64,000 bases of DNA, from positions 62,001 through 126,000 of the forward strand of contig NZ_JAAGNZ010000002.1 in assembly GCF_010747415.1 (NCBI RefSeq), given 5' to 3'. A program made the position numbers and the translations under genes. Positions within the stretch are counted from its first letter, which is position 1; each line of letters opens with the position of its first letter. Below, piece by piece: positions 7,740 through 17,444 of the stretch. Source of the DNA: Spirosoma agri. GTDB lineage: Bacteria > Bacteroidota > Bacteroidia > Cytophagales > Spirosomataceae. Below the pieces are notes generated by a model. That model did not search any database. It was given only the letters and a program-made list of their open reading frames with translations, and was not told where the DNA came from.

Positions 7740-9488
7740 ATGACCCCAAACGAAACCTTAGTTATTCCCAATCGTCCACCCCGTCAGTTCATCGGTGAAG
7801 ACCGGTTCAACGATCGTACGGACCTGAAAAGCTGGGATGATGTGAAGCCGCTATACGATGAACTGCTGAACCGCCCTCTTGACAGTGCCGACGAGTTAAA
7901 GCAATGGCTGCTGGATCGGAGCGAACTGGAATCCTATCTGTCCGAAAACTTTGCGTGGCGCTATATTCAGATGACCTGCGACACGGCCAATGAAGAGCTG
8001 GTGAATCGGCTGAACTTCTTTATCGCCGAAATTCAGCCACCCATGACTTCATACGGAAACGATCTTGATATCAAGACCATCAATAGCCCGTACCTGAGCC
8101 AACTGACCGACGAAGGCTACGCGGTGATGGTTCGGGGCATCAAACAGGGCATCGAGATTTTCCGGGATGAAAATATTCCGCTTCAAACGGAAATTCAGAC
8201 CGAAGAGCGAAAATACGGTGCCATTGCCGGTGCTATGACCGTGGTCATCAACGGGCATGAAATGACTCTGCCCGAAGCCAGCGATTTGCTTCAGGTTACG
8301 GACCGGGCCGTACGTGAGAACGCATGGCGCACGATCTGGCAACGGCGGTACAAGGACCATGACGCGCTCGATGAGTTATTCGACCGGTTGCGGGATCTGC
8401 GCCATCAGGTTGCGGTCAATGCCGGATTTGCTAATTTTCGCGATTATTCGTTTGCCGCGCTGGGTCGGTTCGACTATACGCCGGAAGATTGTTTCAATTT
8501 TCACGACTCCGTGGCCGATGCCGTCGTTCCCTTGCTGGACAAACTGGCTCAGGATCGGAAGGATCGACTCCGTGTTGATGAGCTGCGTCCGTGGGACATG
8601 AAAGTAGACGTAGAAGGACGGCCACCGCTGAAGCCCTTTCATACGGGTGTTGAACTCATCGAAAAAGCGATCACCTGCTTCGACCGGCTCGATCGTTCGC
8701 TGGGCGATGACCTGCGCATCATGCGTGCCATGGGCCATCTGGACCTGGAATCGCGGAAAGGGAAAGCACCCGGCGGTTACAACTATCCGCTCGAGGAAAT
8801 TGGCGTGCCCTTTATATTCATGAACGCAACGTCGAGTCTGCGTGATCTGGTGACGATGGTTCACGAAGGAGGCCACGCCATTCACTCGTTCCTTACGCGC
8901 GAATTGCCGCTGAAAGCCTTCCGGAATCCGCCGATGGAAGTAGCCGAACTGGCGTCGATGAGCATGGAATTGCTGTCTATGGACCATTGGGACGTCTTTT
9001 TCGACGATCCCGAAGAATTGCGCCGGGCCAAGCTTCAACATCTCGAATCCATCATTGAAACATTGCCGTGGGTAGCAACGATCGACAAGTTTCAGCACTG
9101 GATTTACGAAAATCCAAAACACAGCGTGGCCGACCGACGTGAAAACTGGCTTTCGATCTATACCCGATTCGCGGACAACATCACGGACTGGGCGGAACTG
9201 GAGCCAGTCAAGACCTACCTATGGCAACGGCAATTGCATTTGTATGAAGTGCCGTTCTATTACATCGAATACGGGATTGCCCAGTTAGGGGCCATCGGTG
9301 TCTGGCGCAATTATCGTCGTGATCCTGAAGCGGGTTTGGCGGGTTACAAAAACGCGCTTAGTCTGGGTTATAAAACACCCATTCGCGAGATCTACGCAGC
9401 GGCTAATGTCCCGTTTGATTTTTCCCGCGAGTACATCCGTGAGCTTATGGAATTTGTGTGGGAAGAAATCGAGCGGCTTAAAAAGTAA
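7740..9488 (+). CDS. M3-family oligoendopeptidase F-like metallopeptidase
   Basis: This 582-residue enzyme carries HEGGHAIH (His375, Glu376, His379), the zinc motif of M3 oligopeptidases, and VAELASMSMELLSM downstream, which supplies the third ligand region. A long helical N-terminal part (PPRQFIGEDRF onward) and APGGYNYPLEEIGVPFIFMN match M3 oligoendopeptidases, which degrade short peptides in the cytoplasm. No signal peptide is present. The ATG at 7740 is preferred to an upstream start at 7671, which would add 23 residues unlike the family. It is divergent from the blaI operon. Confidence 0.92.
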   Translation: MTPNETLVIPNRPPRQFIGEDRFNDRTDLKSWDDVKPLYDELLNRPLDSADELKQWLLDRSELESYLSENFAWRYIQMTCDTANEELVNRLNFFIAEIQPPMTSYGNDLDIKTINSPYLSQLTDEGYAVMVRGIKQGIEIFRDENIPLQTEIQTEERKYGAIAGAMTVVINGHEMTLPEASDLLQVTDRAVRENAWRTIWQRRYKDHDALDELFDRLRDLRHQVAVNAGFANFRDYSFAALGRFDYTPEDCFNFHDSVADAVVPLLDKLAQDRKDRLRVDELRPWDMKVDVEGRPPLKPFHTGVELIEKAITCFDRLDRSLGDDLRIMRAMGHLDLESRKGKAPGGYNYPLEEIGVPFIFMNATSSLRDLVTMVHEGGHAIHSFLTRELPLKAFRNPPMEVAELASMSMELLSMDHWDVFFDDPEELRRAKLQHLESIIETLPWVATIDKFQHWIYENPKHSVADRRENWLSIYTRFADNITDWAELEPVKTYLWQRQLHLYEVPFYYIEYGIAQLGAIGVWRNYRRDPEAGLAGYKNALSLGYKTPIREIYAAANVPFDFSREYIRELMEFVWEEIERLKK

Positions 9489-9550
9489 GCGATTACGAGA
9501 TAATTAGTAAAAAACTACCGGGCAAGCGCCTACGACTAGCGACTCTTTCG

Positions 9551-9558
9551 TAAGTTTG
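9551..9558 (+). promoter_or_regulatory. -7 promoter element before small lipoprotein
   Basis: TAAGTTTG fits TAnnTTTG and lies 26 bp before the ATG at 9585. A -33 box is not clear. Confidence 0.45.
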
Positions 9559-9584
9559 CAGAATCAATTCGTAATCAAGTGGCT

Positions 9585-9863
9585 ATGAAACGCGTATTCA
9601 GTGCAGGATTAATGGTAGCCGCCGTGCTGTCGCTGGCATCCTGTGACTATCAGAAAAATAACACGATCCGTCAGGCTGACTACCGGGCAGGCGATTTTCG
9701 CCCTGGTTACCGGGCGGGTGACCCTGAAGTATATGGAGCGGGCAAAGACTCGGCTGCTGTACAAACGAAATATAAATATACCCCGAACCCAGATCTGGAT
9801 CAGCGGACCGATAAAATTCGTCAGAAATTATTTGGACCCGGTACTAACGGTCAGGGAGCTTAA
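9585..9863 (+). CDS. Small putative lipoprotein
   Basis: A 92-residue product with signal peptide MKRVFSAGLMVAAVLSLASC, so Cys20 is the likely lipidation site. The mature part is short, hydrophilic and Tyr/Gly/Asp-rich, with YRAGD appearing twice (DYRAGDFRPGYRAGDPE). No enzymatic motif is visible and the function is unknown. GTG two codons upstream is possible, but the ATG gives the proper signal peptide. A strong hairpin follows at 9959-9996. Confidence 0.75.
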   Translation: MKRVFSAGLMVAAVLSLASCDYQKNNTIRQADYRAGDFRPGYRAGDPEVYGAGKDSAAVQTKYKYTPNPDLDQRTDKIRQKLFGPGTNGQGA

Positions 9864-9958
9864 TAATTTTTATAAAGCAGTAACTTTTATTGCTAAGGAT
9901 TGATACAAATAGTGATTAATCTTAACAATTGAGCGGTTCAGTCTAAACAGATAGTGAG

Positions 9959-9996
9959 AGCGACGCATGGGTCAACTTGACCAGTGCGTCGCTTTT
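9959..9996 (+). terminator. Intrinsic terminator
   Basis: Arms of 17 bp (9959-9975 and 9977-9993, two mismatches) around a single-base centre are followed by TTT. The core is AGCGACGCA with TGCGTCGCT. It ends the lipoprotein transcript, with about 110 bp of AT-rich promoter region before the next gene. Confidence 0.75.
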
Positions 9997-10107
9997 GAGC
10001 GTAAGGCGTAGTAGTATCTAGTTTTTTTGCTTTACTTTGTCTGATTGAAACACAGAACTTTATAGTACTTTTTGAATAAGTAAATCGTCACAAACAGCTT
10101 AGACGCT

Positions 10108-11181
10108 ATGAATATTGCATTAGTAACAGGCTCGGCTGGACTTATCGGAAGCGAAGCAGTTGCCTTTTTTGCTGATAAATTCGACCTTATTATCGGTGTT
10201 GACAACAACATGCGTCAATACTTTTTCGGGGCCGATGGTTCGACCGAGTGGAACCGGAATCGCCTGTCTGAGTCCTACGCTTCTTATAAACACTACACCG
10301 CTGACATTCGGGAAGTGTCGCAGCTGGAACCCATCTTCAAGGAATATGGCACCGACATCAAGTTAGTGCTTCATACGGCGGCTCAGCCTTCGCACGACTG
10401 GGCAGCTCGTGAACCCTTCACTGATTTTGGCGTTAATGCGGTCGGTACGCTCAATATGCTTGAGATGACCCGCCTGAACTGCCCGGAAGCGGTTTTCATC
10501 TTCACCTCAACCAATAAAGTATACGGAGATAATCCGAACTTCCTACCCCTGATTGAGACCGAAACCCGCTGGGAAATCGACGAAAACCACCCCTACTTCA
10601 AGGATGGTATCGACGAGTACATGAGCCTTGACCACACGAAACACTCGGTTTTTGGCGCATCGAAAGTAGCGGCTGACATTATGGTGCAGGAGTACGGTCG
10701 TTACTTCGGCATGAACACGGGCGTATTCCGGGGTGGCTGCCTGACGGGGCCAAACCACTCAGGCGCTCAGTTGCACGGGTTCCTGTCCTACCTCATGAAA
10801 TGTGCGATTACCGGAAACCAGTACACGATTTTCGGCTATAAAGGCAAGCAGGTTCGGGACAATATTCACAGCTGGGATCTGGTGAACATGTTCTGGCATT
10901 TTTACCAGAATCCACGTCCGGGCGAAGTATACAACGCCGGTGGTGGCCGGTATGCCAACTGTTCGATGCTGGAAGCCATTGCCTTGTGCGAGCAAATCTC
11001 GGGCAATAAAATGAATTACCAGTATTCGGAAACAAACCGGAGCGGTGACCATATCTGGTACATTTCGAATCTGAACAAGTTTAAGGAGCATTATCCGGGC
11101 TGGAACTGGACGTATGATCTTGAGCAGACGATGACTCAGATTCACGACAGCATGGTTGCCCGGTTATCCGTTCTGAAATAG
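10108..11181 (+). CDS. NAD-dependent epimerase/dehydratase, CDP-paratose 2-epimerase-like
   Basis: The 357-residue protein is an extended [12 protein letters not shown] (Gly8, 11, 14) binds NAD, and the C-terminal half holds the sugar-nucleotide site ([17 protein letters not shown], then [16 protein letters not shown]). The catalytic YxxxK motif reads FGASK, so Phe182 replaces the usual Tyr while Lys186 remains. It opens a run of glycan genes and ends at a terminator. The product is probably an activated sugar for surface glycans; the precise sugar cannot be read from sequence. Confidence 0.85.
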   Translation: MNIALVTGSAGLIGSEAVAFFADKFDLIIGVDNNMRQYFFGADGSTEWNRNRLSESYASYKHYTADIREVSQLEPIFKEYGTDIKLVLHTAAQPSHDWAAREPFTDFGVNAVGTLNMLEMTRLNCPEAVFIFTSTNKVYGDNPNFLPLIETETRWEIDENHPYFKDGIDEYMSLDHTKHSVFGASKVAADIMVQEYGRYFGMNTGVFRGGCLTGPNHSGAQLHGFLSYLMKCAITGNQYTIFGYKGKQVRDNIHSWDLVNMFWHFYQNPRPGEVYNAGGGRYANCSMLEAIALCEQISGNKMNYQYSETNRSGDHIWYISNLNKFKEHYPGWNWTYDLEQTMTQIHDSMVARLSVLK

Positions 11182-11199
11182 TCTTTTCTTTTTTGCGCT

Positions 11200-11230
11200 A
11201 AAAATGCCAGCCCATGCGACTGGCATTTTT
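11200..11230 (+). terminator. Intrinsic terminator after the epimerase gene
   Basis: AAAAATGCCAG (11200-11210) pairs perfectly with CTGGCATTTTT (11220-11230). Its position argues that the next gene starts at 11243 and not at an upstream in-frame codon inside the hairpin. Confidence 0.8.
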
Positions 11231-11242
11231 AGTGGTCAATAC

Positions 11243-12922
11243 ATGCCTAGTTTCGATAGCTTTCCGACACTGTACTGGTTTCCTGTGTATGCGCTCTGCT
11301 GGGCGCTGCTGTGGTTGGCGATCCGGCCGGAGATTAACGGTCGGCTCTTCGTCACGCTGGCTGTAGTTATGCTGTTCCTGCTTCGGTTGCCGAGCATCGT
11401 GTTCGATTACGAGATCAATCCCGATGAGAGTCAGATGATTACGCAGGCGCTTACGCTTCGGCATGATCCGGTCTACTTCCGGTCGGTGGATGGTACAACG
11501 GGCGGACCTCTGGATAGTTACTTCCTGATCGTCCCCAGCTTTTTTGGCCTGCCCTTCGACTACATAACTGCCCACCTGACTGCTTTCGGCCTGATCGCTG
11601 TGTGCTTGTGGCTGCTGTATCGAACGGCAACCCGCTGGTTTGGCGAAACGGCTTCCCGGCTTGCCCTGCTGCCCTTCATCTTCATGCTTGGCCTCACGCA
11701 GAATGGTGATTTTCTGCACTACAACAGTGAGCTGATCGCGCTGCTGCTACTGAGCTGGAGTTATTATCTCTACGCGACACTACTGCGTCAGAAAGAACCG
11801 TCGTTGTTCCGAATCGGACTGATCGGTTTGTTGTTGGGCATGGTGCCGTTCGGAAAATTACAGGCTGTTCCACTAGCGGCTGTTGTCGGTCTGGTTGTTG
11901 GTATCGACGTTCTGATACGGCCAAATCTGGCGATTTCGGCTAAAATTGGCCGTATTGTCACGTTAGGGTTGTGTGCACTGGCGTTTCCATTGCTGGTCGT
12001 TTTGCTGACTTACAGTAACGGCGTTTACGACGATTTTGTGACCTTTTACATCATCGGTAATTTCCGCTACGCTGGTAACACGGATCAAGTACAGAGCCTG
12101 CTTCGATTGCCTGAATTCTTTCAGAAGGGTAGTGAATTCGACTGGCTCGTCAAGTTTGTGGCGTTGATAAGCGTAGCTGGTCTGGTCATGACCTTTCGTC
12201 GTAAGATTCACTTGAGCGTGAATACCATGCAGGTGGGTGGTTTTATCGGCTTACTGTTGATTGCCACCTTGTTTGCCATTACGCGCACCGGCTCCGAATA
12301 CGTCCATTATCTCTTTTTCCTGACGGGTCCCTTGCTCTTCTTACTGGCTTTTGGCTGGAAGCAGATTCTGGAACCCAACCGTCTGGGATACTGGCTGGCT
12401 GTGGGCGCGACCGCCGTTTTTCTGGCTTTATTCGGTGTGCAGACCATCCCGAAATTTATTAACAAAATACCCGTAAACCTGTACTCATCCGAGAAGCAGA
12501 ATGGCTGGGCCGTTCCGCAATCGCCGGTCGCTGCCGAGGTGAGAAAATATGCACGTCCGGGCGAGAAACTGGCTGTCTGGGGGTGGCGGTGTGATTATTA
12601 CGTGCAGACGCAGATGCCGCAGGGTGTTGCCGAAAACCACACCATCCGAAGTGCATTTGATCACCCTATGCTGGCCGATTACCAGAAGCGATACGCCAGT
12701 GACTTTATGCGCTCGACTCCGCCCGTATTTGTGGATGCTGTCGGGAGCCAGAACCTCTGGATGAATGATCGTAAAACGCAGGGGCATGAACTGATCAAAC
12801 CAATGGGCCAGTTCGTTGCATCTCATTATACCTACGTTGGCCTTGTCAACGATACCAGAATTTACGTTCGCAACGACCGGGTTGGCGGATTAGCCGCTAG
12901 TAACCAACCTGTTGCTGATTGA
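11243..12922 (+). CDS. Multi-pass membrane glycosyltransferase (GT-C/ArnT-like)
   Basis: A 559-residue integral membrane protein with roughly ten hydrophobic segments. After the first segment comes YEINPDESQM, where an acidic pair in the first extracytoplasmic loop is the catalytic signature of GT-C enzymes that use polyprenyl-phosphate sugars (PMT/ArnT type). The last 130 residues form a soluble C-terminal domain (EKLAVWGWRCDYY). It probably transfers a sugar to a lipid or surface glycan on the outer face of the inner membrane. It sits between the epimerase and further glycan genes, all rightward. Confidence 0.8.
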   Translation: MPSFDSFPTLYWFPVYALCWALLWLAIRPEINGRLFVTLAVVMLFLLRLPSIVFDYEINPDESQMITQALTLRHDPVYFRSVDGTTGGPLDSYFLIVPSFFGLPFDYITAHLTAFGLIAVCLWLLYRTATRWFGETASRLALLPFIFMLGLTQNGDFLHYNSELIALLLLSWSYYLYATLLRQKEPSLFRIGLIGLLLGMVPFGKLQAVPLAAVVGLVVGIDVLIRPNLAISAKIGRIVTLGLCALAFPLLVVLLTYSNGVYDDFVTFYIIGNFRYAGNTDQVQSLLRLPEFFQKGSEFDWLVKFVALISVAGLVMTFRRKIHLSVNTMQVGGFIGLLLIATLFAITRTGSEYVHYLFFLTGPLLFLLAFGWKQILEPNRLGYWLAVGATAVFLALFGVQTIPKFINKIPVNLYSSEKQNGWAVPQSPVAAEVRKYARPGEKLAVWGWRCDYYVQTQMPQGVAENHTIRSAFDHPMLADYQKRYASDFMRSTPPVFVDAVGSQNLWMNDRKTQGHELIKPMGQFVASHYTYVGLVNDTRIYVRNDRVGGLAASNQPVAD

Positions 12923-12993
12923 ATCACTAAACTGAATCGTATGTTTTGGCCTGGCTAGCCAGCCTGAACCCGATTTGCCAAACCAGCTTTCTT

Positions 12994-13926
12994 ATGTGGA
13001 CAAAAAAAGGACTTATCTACAAACCCGACGGGTCAAAAGCATTCAGTCTTACGCATGCACAGGTTCCTTTCGGGTATCCGATGGGCGATAAATTGCGGGT
13101 CTATTTCTCGACGCGCGACGAAACCATAGCCTCGGCTGTTTCTTTCGTTGAACTCAATCCGGCCAATTTATCCGAGGTTACGTACATCCACGATAAGCCC
13201 TGCCTCACGAAAGGAGCCGTTGGCACGTTCGATGAAACGGGTACAATGCCTTCGTGGTTTTTGCCCGTTGGTGACGAAATTTGGCTGTATTATACCGGTT
13301 GGAACAAGAGCGAAACGGCCAGTTACCGGCTTGCCATCGGTCTGGCCATCAGTCGCGACGGCGGGTTGACATTCCAGCGTAAATACGATGGCCCTCTGCT
13401 CGATCGGTCTATTTACGATCAGGTGTGGGTGGCTCAGCCGTGTATCATTCGCGAGGGCGATGCGTGGCGGATGTGGTACCTGTCCTGCACGAAAATTGAA
13501 GTGATCAACGGCCATCCGGAGCCGTTCTACGATGTCAAATACGCCGAATCGAAAGACGGGATCAACTGGGAACGTACGGGTCAGGTCTGTGTGGGCTACG
13601 ACGAATTTACGGATGCGATCGGACGCCCGACGGTGTATAAGGACGGCGATTTGTACAAAATGTATTTCTCATACCGCAACGCGACCAATTACCGCACGGA
13701 TGTGCAGCGTAGTTACCGCATCGGTTACGCCGAATCGAAAGACGGAATCGTGTGGGAGCGGAAGGATGAGCAGGCCGGTATTGAACGCTCGCCCGAAGGC
13801 TGGGATTCGTTGATGATGGACTACTGCCACATCTTTCCAAATCAGGATGAGTGGGTTATGTTCTACAACGGCAACGGATTTGGCGCATCGGGATTCGGTT
13901 ATGCGACCCAGCCTATCCTAAAATAA
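12994..13926 (+). CDS. Beta-propeller glycosidase-like protein (GH43/GH32 superfamily fold)
   Basis: The 310-residue protein starts MWTKKGLIYKPDGS. It has repeated blade motifs, ASYRLAIGLAISRDGGLTF, YDVKYAESKDGINWERTG and YRIGYAESKDGIVWERKD, of the kind found in five-bladed glycosidase-like propellers. It has no signal peptide, and in glycan clusters such proteins may act as transferases or accessory proteins. The exact activity is unknown. The start at 12994 was preferred over an in-frame TTG at 12946, because the homologous region begins there. Confidence 0.7.
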   Translation: MWTKKGLIYKPDGSKAFSLTHAQVPFGYPMGDKLRVYFSTRDETIASAVSFVELNPANLSEVTYIHDKPCLTKGAVGTFDETGTMPSWFLPVGDEIWLYYTGWNKSETASYRLAIGLAISRDGGLTFQRKYDGPLLDRSIYDQVWVAQPCIIREGDAWRMWYLSCTKIEVINGHPEPFYDVKYAESKDGINWERTGQVCVGYDEFTDAIGRPTVYKDGDLYKMYFSYRNATNYRTDVQRSYRIGYAESKDGIVWERKDEQAGIERSPEGWDSLMMDYCHIFPNQDEWVMFYNGNGFGASGFGYATQPILK

Positions 13927-14071
13927 AGGGCGGAAAGCGCCCGGTTCAATGGGCCCGGAACGCCTATTGGAAAGGAATTGTTTAGATTTGTTGTTGACGA
14001 TCAATGGCTGACCAGGTTTGGTCATGAAGCTAGACGCTGAACAGTAAATCGAAATCATCACTCAGGTATCC

Positions 14072-15028
14072 ATGGTAAAAGTCAGTGTTCTGATTATTAC
14101 ATACAATCAGCATAAATTTATTCGTGCAGCCATCGACAGTGCCCTTGCGCAGCGAACGACGTTTCCCATAGAAATTCTGGTTGGTGACGACTTCTCGAAG
14201 GATGGTACCCGCGAAATTATCCAGGAATACGAGCAAAAGCATCCTGGTCTGGTAATCGGTGTGTTGCATCCGCATAACATGGGCAAAAACGGCGGTATAA
14301 ACTGCCTGGAAACGCTGAAACTGGCTAAAGGCGAGTACTGGGCTCTAATGGATGGTGATGATTACTGGACCGATCCGCTCAAGCTTCAGAAGCAGGCCGA
14401 CCTGCTGGATGCGCACCCTGACTACTCGACGGTTTTCAATAATGCCCTGATCACGTACGAAGATGGTACGCCATCGCATTTGCTGAATGGTCTGGTCATG
14501 AAGCCTTACTATGAGCTAGATGACCTGATCGGCGAGGATGAAATCTGGTTCATGGCTACGTCGAGTACGATGTTCCGGAACAATATAAAGGAGTATCCGG
14601 CCTGGTTTAGTGAGTCGTCGAGCGGTGATATTCCCCGGTTGATCCTGAAGGCTAAGCTTGGGAAGATCGGCTACATTCCGGATGTGATGTCCGTTTACCG
14701 GAAGAATCGGGGTGGAGCCAGCTTCGCGGACAATTATGCGGATGAAACGTTTTTGCGCAACCGCATTCAGATGTACAGTGATATCAATAAGGAGCTTGAC
14801 TATCGATACGATCACTTGTTGCGTCGGAATATTGCCCGCTATTATCGGATGATGCTTGATGCTAAACAATATAAGAATAGTTATTTTCGGCGGGCTCAGC
14901 TCGCCGTAAAATACCTTTATCTGGGAAAACCCGGCTGGGATAAGGCGAAACTTGTCATTCGTGATTATATTGTTCCACAGCCGTTAGCCAAACTTTACAG
15001 TACGATTCGGTTGCTGCCTTATCGGTAA
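14072..15028 (+). CDS. Glycosyltransferase family 2
   Basis: A 318-residue GT-A fold enzyme. The N-terminal VKVSVLIITYNQHKFIRAAI and ILVGDDFSKDGT bind the nucleotide sugar, and MDGDDYWTDP contains the DxD metal motif. The C-terminal third is helical and basic. It is probably cytoplasmic or peripheral and adds one sugar of the surface glycan; donor and acceptor are unknown. It lies 145 bp after the propeller gene in the same direction. Confidence 0.9.
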   Translation: MVKVSVLIITYNQHKFIRAAIDSALAQRTTFPIEILVGDDFSKDGTREIIQEYEQKHPGLVIGVLHPHNMGKNGGINCLETLKLAKGEYWALMDGDDYWTDPLKLQKQADLLDAHPDYSTVFNNALITYEDGTPSHLLNGLVMKPYYELDDLIGEDEIWFMATSSTMFRNNIKEYPAWFSESSSGDIPRLILKAKLGKIGYIPDVMSVYRKNRGGASFADNYADETFLRNRIQMYSDINKELDYRYDHLLRRNIARYYRMMLDAKQYKNSYFRRAQLAVKYLYLGKPGWDKAKLVIRDYIVPQPLAKLYSTIRLLPYR

Positions 15029-15109
15029 TTTTTTTAGGAGCTGAGTCAATGAGGACGTAAGCTCGGAAATCAGCCATAAAACCACGGGCCAGAATCCGTA
15101 CATGAAGTT

Positions 15110-15880
15110 ATGAAATTAAGCGTCGTCATACCGGCCTATAACGAAGAAGAGTCGCTGCCACCCACGTTGCGGGCATTGTACCAGACACTGGCGAAACACG
15201 GTATTCCACACGAAATCTGCGTTACGAACGACAACTCGAAAGACGGAACATTGCGGATTTTGGAGGAGATGGCCGCCAATGAGATTCCGACGTTGGTACC
15301 CTTCACCAATCTCGGTCCCAATGGGTTCGGTTATGCCGTTCGATACGGTCTGGAGCGTTTTTCGGGCGATTGCGTCGCGGTATTTATGGCCGATATGTCC
15401 GACGATCCGGAAGATCTGGTGAAGTTCTACAACAAAATGCTCGAAACGAATGTCGATGCCGTGTTCGGGTCGCGTTGGGGCAAGGGTGGAAAAGTGATTG
15501 ATTATCCACCACTTAAGAAATACATCAATCGGGTTGCCAACTTCATCGTGAAGATGGTGATGGGCATCAAATACAACGATACCACTAACGCCTTCAAACT
15601 GTATAAGCGGGAGACGATTGAAGGAATCAAGCCATTTCTTGCCCCTCACTTCAATCTGACGGTCGAACTACCGCTGAAAGCAATGGTGCGTGGCTATAGC
15701 TACGCCGTAGTGCCTAATAGCTGGACAAACCGGAAGTATGGCGAATCGAAACTGAAGATCAAGGAGATGGGCAGTCGTTATTTCTTCATTCTGATGTACT
15801 GTCTGATCGAAAAGTACTTCTCTCGCGGAGACTTCAACAAAAAACCAGTTACGCCCGTTGCCCAAACGGTGAGCCGCTAA
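15110..15880 (+). CDS. Glycosyltransferase family 2, dolichyl-phosphate-mannose-synthase-like
   Basis: The 256-residue enzyme begins MKLSVVIPAYNEEESLPPTL and has NDNSKDGT and FMADMSDDPEDLV, the metal-binding acidic motif of polyprenyl-phosphate glycosyltransferases, then DTTNAFKLYKRE. It would load a polyprenyl phosphate with a sugar at the cytoplasmic face, which could feed the GT-C enzyme at 11243. No C-terminal membrane segments are present. A bidirectional hairpin ends the cluster. Confidence 0.9.
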   Translation: MKLSVVIPAYNEEESLPPTLRALYQTLAKHGIPHEICVTNDNSKDGTLRILEEMAANEIPTLVPFTNLGPNGFGYAVRYGLERFSGDCVAVFMADMSDDPEDLVKFYNKMLETNVDAVFGSRWGKGGKVIDYPPLKKYINRVANFIVKMVMGIKYNDTTNAFKLYKRETIEGIKPFLAPHFNLTVELPLKAMVRGYSYAVVPNSWTNRKYGESKLKIKEMGSRYFFILMYCLIEKYFSRGDFNKKPVTPVAQTVSR

Positions 15881-15905
15881 GCCAATAGCTGACTATACAT
15901 TTGTC

Positions 15906-15937
15906 GATGAGCCGATCAGTATACTGGTTGGCTCATC
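15906..15937. terminator. Bidirectional terminator-like hairpin
   Basis: GATGAGCC (15906-15913) pairs with GGCTCATC (15930-15937) around an inner CAGTATACTG dyad. It lies between convergent genes and overlaps the stop codon of the leftward one. Confidence 0.65.
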
Positions 15938-16403
15938 GTGTAATAAGCCCTTTCAAACCCGGAATTTGATAAACGGCCAGGCTCTGAACAACCGCCCAGG
16001 AAATGGCGCTCAAAAGCATATACAGCACCAATCGACCACGACCAACCCGAAACGAGACGGCTAACGCAGTGCCCCCAATGGGAGTGAGCAGCAGAGGGGT
16101 CAGGAACGCAATGCCCGCCAGACCGAAGCGCTTCCAGATACGAACAGCCAGCCGGGTCCGACTCGTAAACCGTTTTGGCCGCTGTTTGCGAAAACGGTCG
16201 ACCAGTTTCTGTATGGCAGCACCGGCGTAGGTAATCGTCACGACACTGATCATCATGCCCATTGCTGTACAGGTAGCTGTTTCAATCCAGGACAAGCCCA
16301 GAGTAGCGCCCGTCAACGGCCCTCCGACAAATTTGATGGTGCTGGCAATGATCACCGAAAGGTATAAGGCAGTGTGCATAAAAAGAAAGGTCTCCTGAAA
16401 CAA
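15933..16403 (-). CDS. Small integral membrane protein, unknown function
   Basis: About 156 residues with four or so hydrophobic segments and a basic cytoplasmic loop RFRKQRPKRFTSRTR in the middle. The C-terminal half (FGLAGIAFLTPLLLTPIGGT) loosely recalls small multidrug-export and DedA-like membrane proteins, but I cannot assign a family firmly. Translation may start at 16403 or at the internal ATG at 16379. It is divergent from the YheT-like gene with only 28 bp between starts, so promoters must overlap. Confidence 0.65.
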   Translation of the reverse strand: MFQETFLFMHTALYLSVIIASTIKFVGGPLTGATLGLSWIETATCTAMGMMISVVTITYAGAAIQKLVDRFRKQRPKRFTSRTRLAVRIWKRFGLAGIAFLTPLLLTPIGGTALAVSFRVGRGRLVLYMLLSAISWAVVQSLAVYQIPGLKGLITR

Positions 16404-16431
16404 CGCCTTAAAAGTAGCTGTTGTTCAGCAT

Positions 16432-17403
16432 ATGCCACTGCTAAATTCATCGTACTCGGGTTCACCGGCTTACCTCTACAATGGTCATCTGCAAACGATC
16501 GTCCCCGGTTTGATGCGTAAGGTAACGGGTGTCGCCTACGAACGCGAACGGTTGACCCTATCAGATGACGATTTTCTGGACCTCGACTGGCTCGATACGG
16601 GCAGTAAGCGGCTGGTTATTCTGACGCACGGGCTGGAAGGTGATAGTCGACGGCAATACATTCTTGGCACCGCCCGGCTTTTTTCGCAACAAGGTTTCGA
16701 TGTGCTGGCCTGGAACTGCCGGTCGTGTAGCGGGGAAATGAACCGCGCATTCCGGCTTTACAATCATGGGGAAATCGGGGATATTGCCGAGGTCATTGCC
16801 CATGCGCTACGTACGAAGCCGTATGAAGAGGTCGTGCTGGTGGGGTATAGCATGGGCGGCAATATCATTCTAAAGTACCTCGGTGTTCATGGAAAACAAC
16901 GCCCGGATGCGGTCAAACGCGGTATTGCGATCTCAGCCCCGACAGACTTAGGAGCCAGTGCTTCGCTGCTCGACCAACCGTCGAATCGGTTCTATCGCAA
17001 TCGATTCATGAAAAAACTGGTCAGTAAACTGAGCCAGAAAGCGGATCGATTTCCGGGGCGGCTGGATATGACGAAACTAAGTCAGGTGAAGCAGTGGCGC
17101 GATTTCGATGATTTTTTTTCAGCCCCGGTCAATGGTTACCGAGATGCCGGGGACTTCTACGATCAGGCATCCGCTGTCCATTTTATGCCGAATATTGCGG
17201 TACCTACCTTGTTGCTCAACGCAAAGAACGACCCCCTGTTGTCGCCGGAGTGTTCGCCGGGCTGGCTTGCCGAATCGCACCCGCTTGTCTTTCTGGAAAC
17301 ACCAGCAACCGGAGGTCACGTTGGGTTCATGGTTGCCCGCGATCCATACACCTATGCCGAACGGCGGGCGCTGGCCTTCGCGCAGGGTATCATCGGTCAG
17401 TAG
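16432..17403 (+). CDS. YheT-family alpha/beta hydrolase
   Basis: This 323-residue alpha/beta hydrolase has LTHGLEGDSRRQYILG (oxyanion region), the nucleophile elbow GYSMGGN, NAKNDPLLSPE (Asp) and GGHVGF (His), which complete the triad. NGHLQTIVPGL near the N terminus is a hallmark of the YheT/ABHD1-3 family. Such enzymes are thought to act on lipids or esters; the physiological substrate is not known. No signal peptide. Confidence 0.9.
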   Translation: MPLLNSSYSGSPAYLYNGHLQTIVPGLMRKVTGVAYERERLTLSDDDFLDLDWLDTGSKRLVILTHGLEGDSRRQYILGTARLFSQQGFDVLAWNCRSCSGEMNRAFRLYNHGEIGDIAEVIAHALRTKPYEEVVLVGYSMGGNIILKYLGVHGKQRPDAVKRGIAISAPTDLGASASLLDQPSNRFYRNRFMKKLVSKLSQKADRFPGRLDMTKLSQVKQWRDFDDFFSAPVNGYRDAGDFYDQASAVHFMPNIAVPTLLLNAKNDPLLSPECSPGWLAESHPLVFLETPATGGHVGFMVARDPYTYAERRALAFAQGIIGQ

Positions 17404-17444
17404 CGAACAATATCCGTTCCGATACGTACATCCCATTCCCGAAA

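Noticed and set aside
8376..9122. Long open frame antisense to the M3 peptidase gene
   Set aside because: It is a mirror of a strongly conserved gene and its product matches no family; similar long antisense frames occur opposite other GC-rich genes here (for example 30371-31120 and 15116-15649).
11204..11242. Upstream start of the GT-C gene
   Set aside because: Those codons lie inside a perfect terminator hairpin.
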